Assembly (NCBI RefSeq): GCF_023554995.1
Contig: NZ_JAMJPK010000005.1
Location: 248,001 to 312,000, forward strand
Reading direction: 5' to 3'
Source: Halomonas gemina
GTDB lineage: Bacteria; Pseudomonadota; Gammaproteobacteria; Pseudomonadales; Halomonadaceae
DNA: 64,000 nucleotides
The notes under the pieces were generated by a model that saw nothing but the letters and a program-made list of their open reading frames with translations, was not told the DNA's origin and searched no databases. Made by a program: the position numbers and the translations under genes. Positions 38,594 through 46,297 of the stretch are shown one piece after another (position 1 is the first letter of the stretch; each line of letters opens with the position of its first letter).

Positions 38594-39996
38594 GCAGCCT
38601 CCTTGGGCGCCGTCATAAAGCGGCGCTCGTGGGTGAAGTTGGCCTCGACGATGGCGCGGGCCATCGGCGGGCAGACTGAATTACCAATCAGGCGCACCTG
38701 CTGGTACTTCGGCACGGGCCGCCCCTGCACCCGGGCGAACTGGTAGTCCTCGGGGAAGCCCTGGGCCATGGCCAGCTCGTGCGGCTGGAGCATGCGCATG
38801 CCGATGTCGGTGATCACGTACTCCTCACCCTCGATAGTCACGGTCACCAGCCCGAAGCGGTCCCGGGTGGGCATGGTGTGCAGTGGCTCGCCGCACTCCT
38901 GCCCGATGCCGCGGCCGTAATACTTCACCAGGAAAGCGGCGACCGACTCGGCATGGCCATTTCCGAGGCCGCTGGCCTGCTGCAGGGTGACGGCCACCGG
39001 TGCGCTGTGGTCGGTGGCGGTGATGGTCGGCAGCGGCTGACGCAGGTCGGCACCCACCACGCCGCCGTAGTGCTTGGCCAGGAAGGCCGAGACCAGGGCG
39101 AAGCTGCCGCCCTTGGGCCAGGCGGTGATGGTGCGCAGCGGCTCGCGAAGGGCGTTGACCAGCTCCGAGCCGTTGCCGTAGTTGGCGATCGGCACGATGA
39201 AGGGCTCGCCGCTCTCGACCACATAGCGCATCACGCCCTTGGCGATGCGGCGCAGGGTGGCCTCGGCCAGTGGCCGGGTGCGCTCGAAGATGCTGGGGCA
39301 GGGCAGCGACCAGTCGATGCAGCTGGCGGCGGTGCGCCAGGCGGGACGCTTGCCCCGGCGGACGTCCGGCGAGGCCGGGTCGCCGTGGGTAGGCTTCGGC
39401 CAGGCGATCGGCAGGCTGTCACGCCGGGCTACCAAGAATAGCCGCCGGCGGATGGTCGGAGCCCCGAAGTCACACGCGCGCAGGATCCGCCAGTCCACCT
39501 GGTAGCCGTGGCGCTTGAGGGTGCGCACGAAGCCGCGGAAGGTCTGCCCCTTGCGCGCAGGGTCCGGCACGATGCGGCCCTGGGCGTCCTTGATCAGCGG
39601 GCCCCAGTCGAGGAACTCCTCCACGTTCTCCAGCACGATCACCCTGGGCTTTACCTTGGCCGCCCAGCGGGCTGCCACCCAGGCGAGGCCGCGCACGCTC
39701 TTCGATACCGGCCTTCCGCCCTTGGCCTTGCTGTGGTGCCGGCAGTCTGGCGAGAACCAGGCCAGCCCCACCGGCATGCCGTGGGTCGCCTGCTCGGGGT
39801 CGATGTCCCACACGTCGGCCACGCTGTGCTCACTGCCCGGGTGGTTGGCGGTGTGCACGGCGATGGCGGTCTGGTCGTGGTTGATGGCGAGGTCCACCGG
39901 CCGGCCCAGTGCCTGCTCGATGCCCTCGGATGCACCGCCACCGCCAGCGAAGTTATCGACCACCAGCTCGTGGCCGAAGAGGTTGAGACTGGTCAC
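38590..39996 (-). CDS. C5-cytosine-specific DNA methyltransferase
   Basis: Methylates cytosine in DNA using S-adenosylmethionine. The 468-residue protein has motif I VVDNFAGGGGASEGIEQA, the catalytic loop FSPDCRHHSKAKGG with Cys85, motif VI VLENVEEFLDWG, and the C-terminal motifs GFPEDYQF and RLIGNSVCPPMARAIVEAN. The residue before the catalytic Cys is Asp rather than the canonical Pro. No restriction endonuclease is adjacent, so self-protection against host restriction is the likely role. Confidence 0.92.
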   Translation of the reverse strand: MTSLNLFGHELVVDNFAGGGGASEGIEQALGRPVDLAINHDQTAIAVHTANHPGSEHSVADVWDIDPEQATHGMPVGLAWFSPDCRHHSKAKGGRPVSKSVRGLAWVAARWAAKVKPRVIVLENVEEFLDWGPLIKDAQGRIVPDPARKGQTFRGFVRTLKRHGYQVDWRILRACDFGAPTIRRRLFLVARRDSLPIAWPKPTHGDPASPDVRRGKRPAWRTAASCIDWSLPCPSIFERTRPLAEATLRRIAKGVMRYVVESGEPFIVPIANYGNGSELVNALREPLRTITAWPKGGSFALVSAFLAKHYGGVVGADLRQPLPTITATDHSAPVAVTLQQASGLGNGHAESVAAFLVKYYGRGIGQECGEPLHTMPTRDRFGLVTVTIEGEEYVITDIGMRMLQPHELAMAQGFPEDYQFARVQGRPVPKYQQVRLIGNSVCPPMARAIVEANFTHERRFMTAPKEAA

Positions 39997-40014
39997 TGGC
40001 TCCCTCCAGAATCA

Positions 40015-40036
40015 GAAAGCCCGCCGGGTGGCGGGC
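40015..40036 (-). terminator. Intrinsic terminator upstream of the methyltransferase gene
   Basis: On the minus strand GCCCGCC-ACCC-GGCGGGC is followed by TTTC. It lies inside the leftward operon and should need antitermination to pass. Confidence 0.6.
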
Positions 40037-40056
40037 AGGTGTGGTTGGTTGACGGC

Positions 40057-40470
40057 TCAGGCGGCGCGCTTGACGCGCATCCGCATGCGCTCGGCGTTGC
40101 TGCGCTTTCGTCGCCTGCCGTTCTCGGTCGCTTGCTTGCGGACCTGCGAGGGCATGGCGGCGAGGCGCTTGTAGATGGTCCCGGCCGCCACCGGCGTACC
40201 CAGCGCCGTCAGGTGCCGGGCGGCCTGGGGTACGCTCAGGCATCGCGCCTCGATACAGTCGATGATGGCGGCATCGATGGGCGCCCAGTCCCGGCGCCGC
40301 CAGCCCATGCGGGCCTTGTGGGTCAGGCCGATGCGCTGGGCAGTGCCGCGGGTCTCGATGACGCCACGCCCCAGGTCGGCGGCGATGTCGGCATACCGAT
40401 ATCCAGCAGCGAGCAGCTCGTCGAGGCGGTCGTATTCGACCCGACTCCATGGTCGGCGTGGCTGTGGCAT
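40057..40470 (-). CDS. Helix-turn-helix phage protein, basic
   Basis: A 137-residue basic protein. WSRVEYDRLDELLAAGYRYA then DIAADLGRGVIETRGTAQRIG looks like a homeodomain/Myb-type HTH, a second helical part has LSVPQAARHLTALGTPVAAG, and the tail is rich in Arg/Lys (GRRRKRSNAERMRMRVKRAA). Probably a DNA-binding regulator; the target is unknown. GGAGG precedes the ATG at 40470. Confidence 0.7.
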   Translation of the reverse strand: MPQPRRPWSRVEYDRLDELLAAGYRYADIAADLGRGVIETRGTAQRIGLTHKARMGWRRRDWAPIDAAIIDCIEARCLSVPQAARHLTALGTPVAAGTIYKRLAAMPSQVRKQATENGRRRKRSNAERMRMRVKRAA

Positions 40471-40482
40471 GGGGCCTCCGTG

Positions 40483-40503
40483 AGAAAGGGCCCCGCAGGG
40501 CCC
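40483..40503 (-). terminator. Intrinsic terminator after the DUF2303 gene
   Basis: Minus strand GGGCCC-TGCG-GGGCCC followed by TTTCTC, directly downstream of the DUF2303 stop and before the HTH gene. Confidence 0.6.
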
Positions 40504-40510
40504 GGTATCG

Positions 40511-41320
40511 TCAGGGGTTGAAGGTGCCCTGCAGGCACTCGAGCTCGGGCAGCGCCTCCTCGATTCGGCCGGCGAACTCCTCGGCGATCTCGGCATTGGT
40601 GGCATCCAGCGCCATGGCGCGAAGCCGGAAGCCCGGGCCACCCTTGGTCAGGCTGGCGACGCGCATGGCGAAGTCGCGCTCGTCGAGGCCGTCATGCGGG
40701 GCGAAGCGCCAGGTGATCACCGCCGGCAAGCGCTCGGCGTTCTTCACCGTCACCTTGTTCATGACGCCAACCTGAGAGCTGTGCTCCTGCTTGTCGCTGT
40801 CGATGCTGGTCAGGTCGTCGATGGAGACCTTGCGGAAGGCATGCAGCACCTTGCGCAGCTCCAACGACTCGCCCTTGCTGTTCTCGAAGACCATCAGGTG
40901 GCCCCAGTCCTCGAGCAGCTCGACGATGCTGTCCTGGTCGTAGGTATTGCCGTTGGCGCGCAGGAAGTCGGTGAACTCCGGCGTCTTGGGCAGCACCAGC
41001 GAGGCGACGTGATCGCAGTGGCCGGGCTCGTGGACGTGGCCGATGTCGAGATAGCAGCGGGCTGACATGGCGTCACGGTCGATGAAGATCGGCGTCTGGC
41101 GCGGCGCATTGGCATCGAAGCGCGCCTGAACGTAGGCGTTGAAGGCGGCCAGACTCTGGGTCTCGAACTTGCCGCGGAACCGGCGGCGCTGGGCGCGGTA
41201 CTTCTCGAGGTCGGCGAGCTGGAACTCACTACCCAGGATTAGGGCCTCGCCGTCTAGGACCTCGGTGCCGGTCTTGTGGCTGGCCTCGATATGCTGAAGG
41301 GCTTCCTTGGTCAGGCTCAC
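40511..41320 (-). CDS. DUF2303 family phage protein
   Basis: A 269-residue protein recognisable as DUF2303 by FIDRDAMSARCYLDIGHVHEPGH in pieces and the DHVASLVLPKTPEFTDFLRA segment. These proteins are found beside phage recombination genes; function unknown. Its start overlaps the stop of the upstream 121-residue gene by four bases. Confidence 0.8.
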   Translation of the reverse strand: MSLTKEALQHIEASHKTGTEVLDGEALILGSEFQLADLEKYRAQRRRFRGKFETQSLAAFNAYVQARFDANAPRQTPIFIDRDAMSARCYLDIGHVHEPGHCDHVASLVLPKTPEFTDFLRANGNTYDQDSIVELLEDWGHLMVFENSKGESLELRKVLHAFRKVSIDDLTSIDSDKQEHSSQVGVMNKVTVKNAERLPAVITWRFAPHDGLDERDFAMRVASLTKGGPGFRLRAMALDATNAEIAEEFAGRIEEALPELECLQGTFNP

Positions 41321-41682
41321 TGGTCATTCTCCTGTTGCTGCTGGGTGGTCTTGCGGTGCTGGTGGCCGATCATGTCGAACTGGTTCTTCGGCTCCAGGGT
41401 CATCTCGCCGCCCTGGTTGACGTACATGACCGTTTCGGTGGTGTGGTCCTCGGCGGTGGTGCCGTGAGCGGTGGGCACCTTGAAGGACAGCTTGTGGATC
41501 ACGCCGACCTGACTGCCGGAACCGATGTTCTCGACGGTCAGCTCGAGCGAAACCTTGGCCTTCTTCTTGGGGTTGTCGGTAGCCGCGGCGGCCGCGTGGC
41601 TGAGGATGGTGCCGAGACGCTCGGCGAGAACGCCGCCGTCCAGATCCTCGAAGAACGCCGTGACGTTGGTGGGGTGACTCAT
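41317..41682 (-). CDS. Phage protein of unknown function next to the recombination genes
   Basis: A 121-residue protein, mostly beta strands in the middle (KAKVSLELTVENIGSG, VGVIHKLSFKVPT) with a Gln-rich tail. It shares the Q-V-G-V-M/I-x-K-V-x-F style of segment with the DUF2303 protein (SQVGVMNKVTVK), suggesting related or interacting proteins. No known motif. Confidence 0.7.
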   Translation of the reverse strand: MSHPTNVTAFFEDLDGGVLAERLGTILSHAAAAATDNPKKKAKVSLELTVENIGSGSQVGVIHKLSFKVPTAHGTTAEDHTTETVMYVNQGGEMTLEPKNQFDMIGHQHRKTTQQQQENDQ

Positions 41683-41734
41683 TGCAGTGCCCTCCTGGGG
41701 CGGGTGATGGGGCCTGCCGGCCCCGGGTGGGTGA

Positions 41735-43387
41735 TCAGGCGGCCTCGAGCGAGGCCAGGGCGTTGCGGTAGCCGCTCCACTTCTCGACACCGGCATCCAG
41801 CAGGGCGTAGAGCTTGGCCTGGTCGGCGACGAGGGCTTCGTACTCCTTGCGGCTGATGGTTACCGTCTCGGGCTTGGCGACCTGGCTGCCACGCTGGAAG
41901 TTACCGGCGGCCTGGCTGATGCGACTGGTGTCGATCGGGCCCCGGGTGGTGTGCTCGACGGTCTGGTCATCACCGGCACCGGGATCGACGCCGACATGCG
42001 CCGGATCCTGGCTGGGCGCCGCGTGGCTGGTGGCCTCGGCTTCCTGGGCGGCCTGGGCCTTGACTGCTTCTTCCTGCCGGATCCGTTCGCGCTCGGCCTC
42101 GAGCTTCTTCTGCTCCTCCTGCTTGTGATGGGCGATGCGGTTTTCGACCTGCAGCTTGATGAAGTCGGCATCCTTCTGGATCAGCTCACGCCAGTCGCTG
42201 AACAGGAAGGCGTGGTCGCCCTGGTGCTGCTCTAGCAGTGCCTGGTTGTCCGTCAGGCGTTTGGCCTCCTGCTGGGCCTCGATCTTGGCGCGGGCTACCT
42301 CGTCATCGGCGGCGGCCTGCAGGGTGGCGATGGTCTTCTTGCCCTTCATGGCGCCGGCCACGTCCAGGGTGCTGGTGATCGCCACCGGGGAGAGGACTTC
42401 GTTGGCCAGCCATGACCGGAAGTTCGCGTCGGCCTGGCGCTGAATGTCGAGCCGGCGATTTTCCTTCTCGGCCTTGACCAGCTTGTTGAGGTGCAGCCGC
42501 TTGCCGCGCATCGTCTCGGTCAGCTCGTCAATGGTGGCGAACACCTCGGCGATGCTGGCGGTCTGCTCGAGTGCGGCCTGCTTGCTGGCCTTGAGCTGCT
42601 TCTCGCCCTTCTCGAGGAACTTGACCGTGGACTCGGCATCGGCGAATTCCTTGTCGCTGACCAGCTTGGTCTTGATGCCCTTGATCATCGCCAGGGCGCG
42701 GGCCTTGAAGTCCGGCAGGTTGCTGGCGGTGACGGCGCCGTCCAGCTCGATGCGCAGCGCCGGCAGGTTGTCGGGCGCCTCACCCGCGGGCGCCACCTTC
42801 TGCTCGGTGGGCTGGTAGCTGGCGAGATCCTGGCGGAACTGGTCCCAGCCGGTGATCAGCTGGCTGGCGTGGAAGTCGTCCAGCGAGACCCAGATGTAGA
42901 CCGTGTTCTCGTCGGTGCCGTCCGTCACCATGTAGAGCCACTTGTCGGCGCCGCTCACCACCAGCTGCTGGACGACCTGCCAGTAGTCCTCATCTGGGAT
43001 AGCGCCGCCGCGCACCGTATCGGCCTTGACGGCATTCCACTGCTTACACTCCCAGCCGACATCCTCCAGCATGGTGATGCCATCCATGCTCGCCAGCAGG
43101 TTGGAGTGCTCCTCGCTAATGCCGGTGACGGGGAACAGCTCCTCGCCGACTATCTCCTCAGCCATTGGGCGGGCCTTGGCTTCGACCTCATGCCCCTTGT
43201 CCAGCACGTTACGCTGGAACCAGTCACTGAACTCGCGCTCCGATCCGGTCGCCTTCATGTGCAGAAGGTCGTTGCGCTTCACGTTCTTGGAGCAGGCCAT
43301 CATGATCGAGGCCTCGCTGGCGGTGTCGTGATTGGCGCGCAGGTCGTGCCACTCCTGGCTGCCTTGTTGGACGTTGACGATTTTCAT
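41735..43387 (-). CDS. YqaJ-type phage recombination exonuclease with long C-terminal helical region
   Basis: A 550-residue protein. Residues 1 to about 200 are a lambda-exonuclease/YqaJ nuclease: QGSQEWHDLRANHDTASEAS, and the catalytic SMDGI...GWECKQWN with Asp102, Glu113 and Lys115. It should resect DNA ends for the adjacent Bet annealase. From about 210 on it has a DUF1351-like region (DFKARALAMIKGIKTKLVSD) and a coiled coil that is usually a separate phage gene, so this looks like a fusion. The start overlaps the bet stop by four bases. Confidence 0.85.
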   Translation of the reverse strand: MKIVNVQQGSQEWHDLRANHDTASEASIMMACSKNVKRNDLLHMKATGSEREFSDWFQRNVLDKGHEVEAKARPMAEEIVGEELFPVTGISEEHSNLLASMDGITMLEDVGWECKQWNAVKADTVRGGAIPDEDYWQVVQQLVVSGADKWLYMVTDGTDENTVYIWVSLDDFHASQLITGWDQFRQDLASYQPTEQKVAPAGEAPDNLPALRIELDGAVTASNLPDFKARALAMIKGIKTKLVSDKEFADAESTVKFLEKGEKQLKASKQAALEQTASIAEVFATIDELTETMRGKRLHLNKLVKAEKENRRLDIQRQADANFRSWLANEVLSPVAITSTLDVAGAMKGKKTIATLQAAADDEVARAKIEAQQEAKRLTDNQALLEQHQGDHAFLFSDWRELIQKDADFIKLQVENRIAHHKQEEQKKLEAERERIRQEEAVKAQAAQEAEATSHAAPSQDPAHVGVDPGAGDDQTVEHTTRGPIDTSRISQAAGNFQRGSQVAKPETVTISRKEYEALVADQAKLYALLDAGVEKWSGYRNALASLEAA

Positions 43388-44148
43388 GCCTGCACCTCGC
43401 GAATCTGCTGTTCCTGTTCCTCGGTGAGCAGCGCCTTGCTGCTGACCATGGAGATGATCTGCTCGGGTGTGCGCTTGCCCGCCTCGATGGCGGCTTTCCA
43501 GGTTGGGAAGTTGTTGTCGAACTGGTCGGCGGGGTAATACGCCAGCGCCTCGCGTTGCGGGGTGACGTCGCGCTCCACGTTGGTCGAGCGGTAGCGGTCG
43601 GCCTCGTCCTCGTCGATGATTCCGGAGAGCCCGAAGGCGTAGCGGGCGCACTGGATCGTGGCTTTGTGGCGAAGCATCCGGACCGGCCACTTCTTCCAGG
43701 GCTCGCTGGTGCCGGCGCACTCCTGCAGGTACTCGGTGACCTCGGTGGCACGGCTGCGGTCCTTGCGGAAGATTCGGCAGGTGATCGCCATCAGGTTGCC
43801 GTTGCTATCGAGCTTGTCGTCGAACTCCATGCCGTCGAACTGCGGGTGGCCGTTGATGATTTTCAGCCAGCCGTCGATGCTGACGATCGGCTGAATGGCG
43901 CCGCGGTTGTTGAAGGCGTAGATCTCCTTGGCCAGCGGGTTCAGCCGGTATTCGTTGGCGATGGACATGAAGACCATCAGCTCCTCATGGCTGACCTGCT
44001 GCTGACCGCCTTTGGCCTTCATTAGCGTCTGGGTCATCAGGTTCTGGACGGTTTCAGGGTCCACGCTCAGCCGGGTGGCCATCATCTGAAAGGGCGTCTG
44101 CTGTTGCCCCTGATGCGGATGCTGGTGAACTTGCGCGGGCTGGTTCAT
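43384..44148 (-). CDS. bet: Phage recombination annealase Bet (RecT family)
   Basis: Single-strand annealing protein that pairs with the nuclease above in Red-type recombination. The 254-residue protein has LNPLAKEIYAFNNRGAIQPI, VSIDGWLKIINGHPQFDGME and KATIQCARYAFGLSGI, the Bet/RecT core, after a Gln-rich start. The ATG at 44148 is chosen since upstream codons lack support. An 80-base gap with an inverted repeat (44193-44198 with 44219-44224) precedes it. Confidence 0.92.
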   Translation of the reverse strand: MNQPAQVHQHPHQGQQQTPFQMMATRLSVDPETVQNLMTQTLMKAKGGQQQVSHEELMVFMSIANEYRLNPLAKEIYAFNNRGAIQPIVSIDGWLKIINGHPQFDGMEFDDKLDSNGNLMAITCRIFRKDRSRATEVTEYLQECAGTSEPWKKWPVRMLRHKATIQCARYAFGLSGIIDEDEADRYRSTNVERDVTPQREALAYYPADQFDNNFPTWKAAIEAGKRTPEQIISMVSSKALLTEEQEQQIREVQA

Positions 44149-44228
44149 AGGGGTGATACTCCTCAGTGATTCATTGCCAAGTGGATCATCCGGCCCGCCT
44201 ACCTGTGCCTGCAGGCAAGCGGGCTTCT

Positions 44229-44522
44229 TTATGCGGCGATGCCGTCCTCGCACTGCGCCTCGGCGAGCTGCCGGGCCCAAGCCCTGACCTCCGCTTTGCC
44301 GTCCGTGGTGCTGGCGTACTGCCTGACTAGCTGCTCCACGGTGAGACCCAGGCTCAGCTCCTCGATGCCGTACCCCAGCAGCCCCTCGTCGATGGCGTGC
44401 TCGGCAAAGGCCAGCAGCGCCTCGGGGTTGCGCTCTTCGACGGCCTCGATGGCGGCCTCGGCGCGCTCGGTGATGTCACGACGGGTGGCGGGTCGGCTCA
44501 TGCCGATGGTGTAGCTGTTCAT
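44229..44522 (-). CDS. Small acidic phage protein
   Basis: A 97-residue, helix-rich acidic protein (ITERAEAAIEAVEERNPEAL, GLTVEQLVRQYA). No recognised family. Overlaps the upstream gene by four bases. Confidence 0.62.
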   Translation of the reverse strand: MNSYTIGMSRPATRRDITERAEAAIEAVEERNPEALLAFAEHAIDEGLLGYGIEELSLGLTVEQLVRQYASTTDGKAEVRAWARQLAEAQCEDGIAA

Positions 44523-44833
44523 GCGGCTTCTCCCTTGCGGTGGGCGACGATCCAGCTGGCCAGCTCGTCGCGCTGAGCGGACAGGGTGCGTTCTTCTTCC
44601 TCGAAGCCTGTCGGCTCGTCGCGACCATCGCCTTCGACCTGAGCAACGGTGCGATAGATGAGCTCGCAGCCGGCGGCGCCTTTGGCATAGATGCGGATCT
44701 CGCTGACGAAGTAGTCGCCCCGCGGATGGCTGTCGGCGCGCACTTCATGAATCACGCGGTGTCCGGTCTGATTGGCGGCCGCAATGGTTAGCGCCTGAAT
44801 GGCGGCCAGCAGCTTGGCGTTATCGAATCTCAT
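44519..44833 (-). CDS. Phage protein of unknown function
   Basis: A 104-residue protein with VIHEVRADSHPRGDYFVSEI and a helical C-terminus (EEERTLSAQRDELASWIVAH). Function not recognised. Overlaps the preceding 58-residue gene by 14 bases. Confidence 0.62.
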   Translation of the reverse strand: MRFDNAKLLAAIQALTIAAANQTGHRVIHEVRADSHPRGDYFVSEIRIYAKGAAGCELIYRTVAQVEGDGRDEPTGFEEEERTLSAQRDELASWIVAHRKGEAA

Positions 44834-44996
44834 GGGCCTGCTCCTGATCGATGAAATTGCGAACTGCCTGGCGGACGGTTTCCAGGTCGAGCTCGCGAAG
44901 ACTCAGCTCGTAGATCCTCCCGTCCACGACCTGAATGTCGCTTCCGCCGAAATCACGAAGCCGGCGGATCACCTCTTGCTGCATCACGGAACTCAT
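44820..44996 (-). CDS. Fifty-eight-residue phage protein
   Basis: MSSVMQQEVIRRLRDFGGSD leads a small alpha/beta sequence with LRELDLETVRQAVRNF. Start overlaps the previous stop (ATGA), the arrangement used throughout this operon. No family recognised. Confidence 0.55.
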   Translation of the reverse strand: MSSVMQQEVIRRLRDFGGSDIQVVDGRIYELSLRELDLETVRQAVRNFIDQEQAHEIR

Positions 44997-45166
44997 GACG
45001 CCCTCCAGATCGACACGGGGTAGCGCTGGTTGGTGGCCCTGTGCCAGGCAATGCGACGCCGCCAGATATCTCGGTTGTCGGTGATGATGGGCGCCTCGGG
45101 TGGGGCAATGATCTTGCGTGCCCGGTGCTGTGCTCGGTGCTCGATGACGAGCGGGCTTGGCTTCAT
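44993..45166 (-). CDS. Fifty-seven-residue basic phage protein
   Basis: Arg/His-rich small protein (EHRAQHRARKIIAPPEAP, IWRRRIAWHRATNQRY). Possibly nucleic-acid binding. Four-base overlaps with both neighbours. Confidence 0.52.
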   Translation of the reverse strand: MKPSPLVIEHRAQHRARKIIAPPEAPIITDNRDIWRRRIAWHRATNQRYPVSIWRAS

Positions 45167-45315
45167 GGGGCGAACTCCTTGCTCTCCAGGTACCAGCCGA
45201 CCAGGCAGGCAGCGACGATCAGGCCGCCGAACAGGCCGAAGCTGGCGATGATCGATGCCCAGTGGGCGGGGATGGTGTCGGCCAGCCAGGCGGCCAGCTG
45301 CTGAGGAGTGCTCAT
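45163..45315 (-). CDS. Fifty-residue single-pass membrane protein
   Basis: One hydrophobic helix (WASIIASFGLFGGLIVAACL) with short polar ends. Pairs with the next small membrane gene upstream. Function unknown. Confidence 0.58.
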   Translation of the reverse strand: MSTPQQLAAWLADTIPAHWASIIASFGLFGGLIVAACLVGWYLESKEFAP

Positions 45316-45473
45316 AGGACCTCCACGACGATAAGGGCGACGACCACGGCGAGGGCGATCAGCCGCCACGGCAGCCGGGGCGTCAGGTAGACGATGATCA
45401 CTCCAGCCAGGGGGGCGGCTACGAGAAGCCAGGGGGCCAGCCCTATCAGCAAGCGGGTTTCTTGTTCTGCCAT
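45312..45473 (-). CDS. Fifty-three-residue hydrophobic membrane protein
   Basis: Two hydrophobic stretches separated by TPRLPWR (LIGLAPWLLVAAPLAGVIIV and LIALAVVVALIVVEVL), so probably a two-helix membrane hairpin. Overlaps both neighbours. Possibly works with the adjacent single-pass protein. Confidence 0.55.
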   Translation of the reverse strand: MAEQETRLLIGLAPWLLVAAPLAGVIIVYLTPRLPWRLIALAVVVALIVVEVL

Positions 45474-45625
45474 GGCGATCTCCTGACCAGGTGAATCAGC
45501 CTGATCGGCAGCTCGTGATGCCGGGCGCCGTTCTTGGCCTGCTTGCGTGAGGGGTACAGCCCCAGGTCGGGACGCGGAACGATGCGATCGTGGCGCTGCT
45601 CGCGGAGGATGTAGCGGGCGCTCAC
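45446..45625 (-). CDS. Fifty-nine-residue basic phage protein
   Basis: GTG start with a strong AGGAGGTGATC upstream. Sequence is Arg/His-rich (SARYILREQRHDRIVPRP). It overlaps the following membrane gene by 28 bases in another frame. No family recognised. Confidence 0.5.
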   Translation of the reverse strand: MSARYILREQRHDRIVPRPDLGLYPSRKQAKNGARHHELPIRLIHLVRRSPWQNKKPAC

Positions 45626-45771
45626 TGGATCACCTCCTGCAGCTCACGCTCGAGCCGCCGGCGTTCATGCCAGCGGTCGATGTCCTTGCGTCTGGCGTAA
45701 CGACTGGTCGCCCGCTGGTCGTTTCGAATGCGTGACTGGTGCTTGGTCATCGGTGTGACGTTGCTGTCCAT
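45622..45771 (-). CDS. Arg-rich 49-residue protein, first gene of the leftward operon
   Basis: MDSNVTPMTKHQSRIRNDQR start, then YARRKDIDRWHERRRLEREL. The Arg-rich helix and its place as first gene after the left promoter recall the N antitermination proteins of lambdoid phages, but it is shorter than N and similarity is compositional only. GGAGG precedes the ATG. A terminator sits 13 bases further upstream. Confidence 0.5.
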   Translation of the reverse strand: MDSNVTPMTKHQSRIRNDQRATSRYARRKDIDRWHERRRLERELQEVIQ

Positions 45772-45783
45772 GCCAACCTCCAG

Positions 45784-45810
45784 GAAGAAAAGGCCCCGCC
45801 AGAGCGGGGC
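45784..45810 (-). terminator. Intrinsic terminator just before the first leftward gene
   Basis: On the minus strand GCCCCGC-TCTG-GCGGGGC is followed by CTTTTCTTC. It ends 12 bases before the start codon of the first gene, so unmodified polymerase should stop before the whole early operon. Confidence 0.8.
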
Positions 45811-46220
45811 AAAGGGCCGTAAGGCCTGCAGGGAATGAGTGCCGGCGTATTCCGGCCCACCGGCGGGCTCAGGGCCGCACTACGCAGCGGATCGCGTGCA
45901 TCGGGAAGGGCTCGACTTCAGACAGCCCGCAGATTCACTGTCCGGTTAAGCTACCGTCGCTGCGAACCCTTCCCGATGGCCACCGATACGCCCGGTGGCC
46001 AGCGTTCTCGCGCACAACCGCTGTCGCCAGCGATAGCCCCTGAGGCAGGTGTCCCCCAGCAGCACTACGTCACCACGTCTGTCAGGTGCCGCCCCGCGAC
46101 GCCGGGCTTTTCTCTGGGCCCTTCACGTCTCCGCATGCGGGATGGCTGTGCGCGTTCTTGCGGCGGCTTGTTAAAGAGCGATGGCCTGTGAAGGCCTGAA
46201 CCGGCTGTGCCGTGTTCGTG
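45811..46220 (-). ncRNA. Structured leader RNA of the leftward operon
   Basis: About 410 nt without a convincing gene on the transcribed strand. Perfect complementary pairs include a 12-bp long-range stem (45899-45910 with 45967-45978), a 9-bp stem (45977-45985 with 45993-46001) and CGCTG/CAGCG near 46019. Several more GC-rich hairpins lie at 45836-45880 and 46090-46130. With the boxA at its start it could be a nut or put-type antitermination RNA, or carry a regulatory antisense RNA. Function is inferred. Confidence 0.45.
46168..46180 (-). promoter_or_regulatory. boxA antitermination element
   Basis: The minus strand reads CGCTCTTTAACAA, the exact consensus boxA bound by NusB-S10 in lambda nut sites and rRNA leaders. 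A hairpin GGCCT-TCAC-AGGCC (46183-46196) lies just upstream of it, about 25 nt from the transcript start. Confidence 0.75.
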
Positions 46221-46226
46221 CGATTT

Positions 46227-46255
46227 AATTTAAGCATACTGAAAGTATCCGTCAA
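46227..46255 (-). promoter_or_regulatory. Left early promoter (PL-like) with internal operator
   Basis: Minus-strand TTGACG (46255-46250), 17 bases, TAAATT (46232-46227). The operator TTCAGTATGCTTAA (46243-46230) fills the spacer and reaches the -10 box, the classic layout for CI repression. Transcription should start near 46220. Confidence 0.75.
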
Positions 46256-46273
46256 GCTGTAGCCCCAAAAAAA

Positions 46274-46287
46274 TTTAGCAAGCTTAA
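46274..46287. promoter_or_regulatory. Second left operator
   Basis: TTTAGCAAGCTTAA differs at one base from the palindromic consensus TTYAGCATGCTRAA shared by the four sites around the repressor gene. Confidence 0.6.
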
Positions 46288-46297
46288 GCATCAGGCG

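Noticed and set aside
45835..46191. A 118-codon open frame on the plus strand across the leader region
   Set aside because: Composition is Arg/Ser-rich as expected from frame accidents in G+C-rich DNA, no ribosome-binding site was seen, and the inverted repeats and the boxA on the other strand explain the region better. A short antisense protein is not fully excluded.
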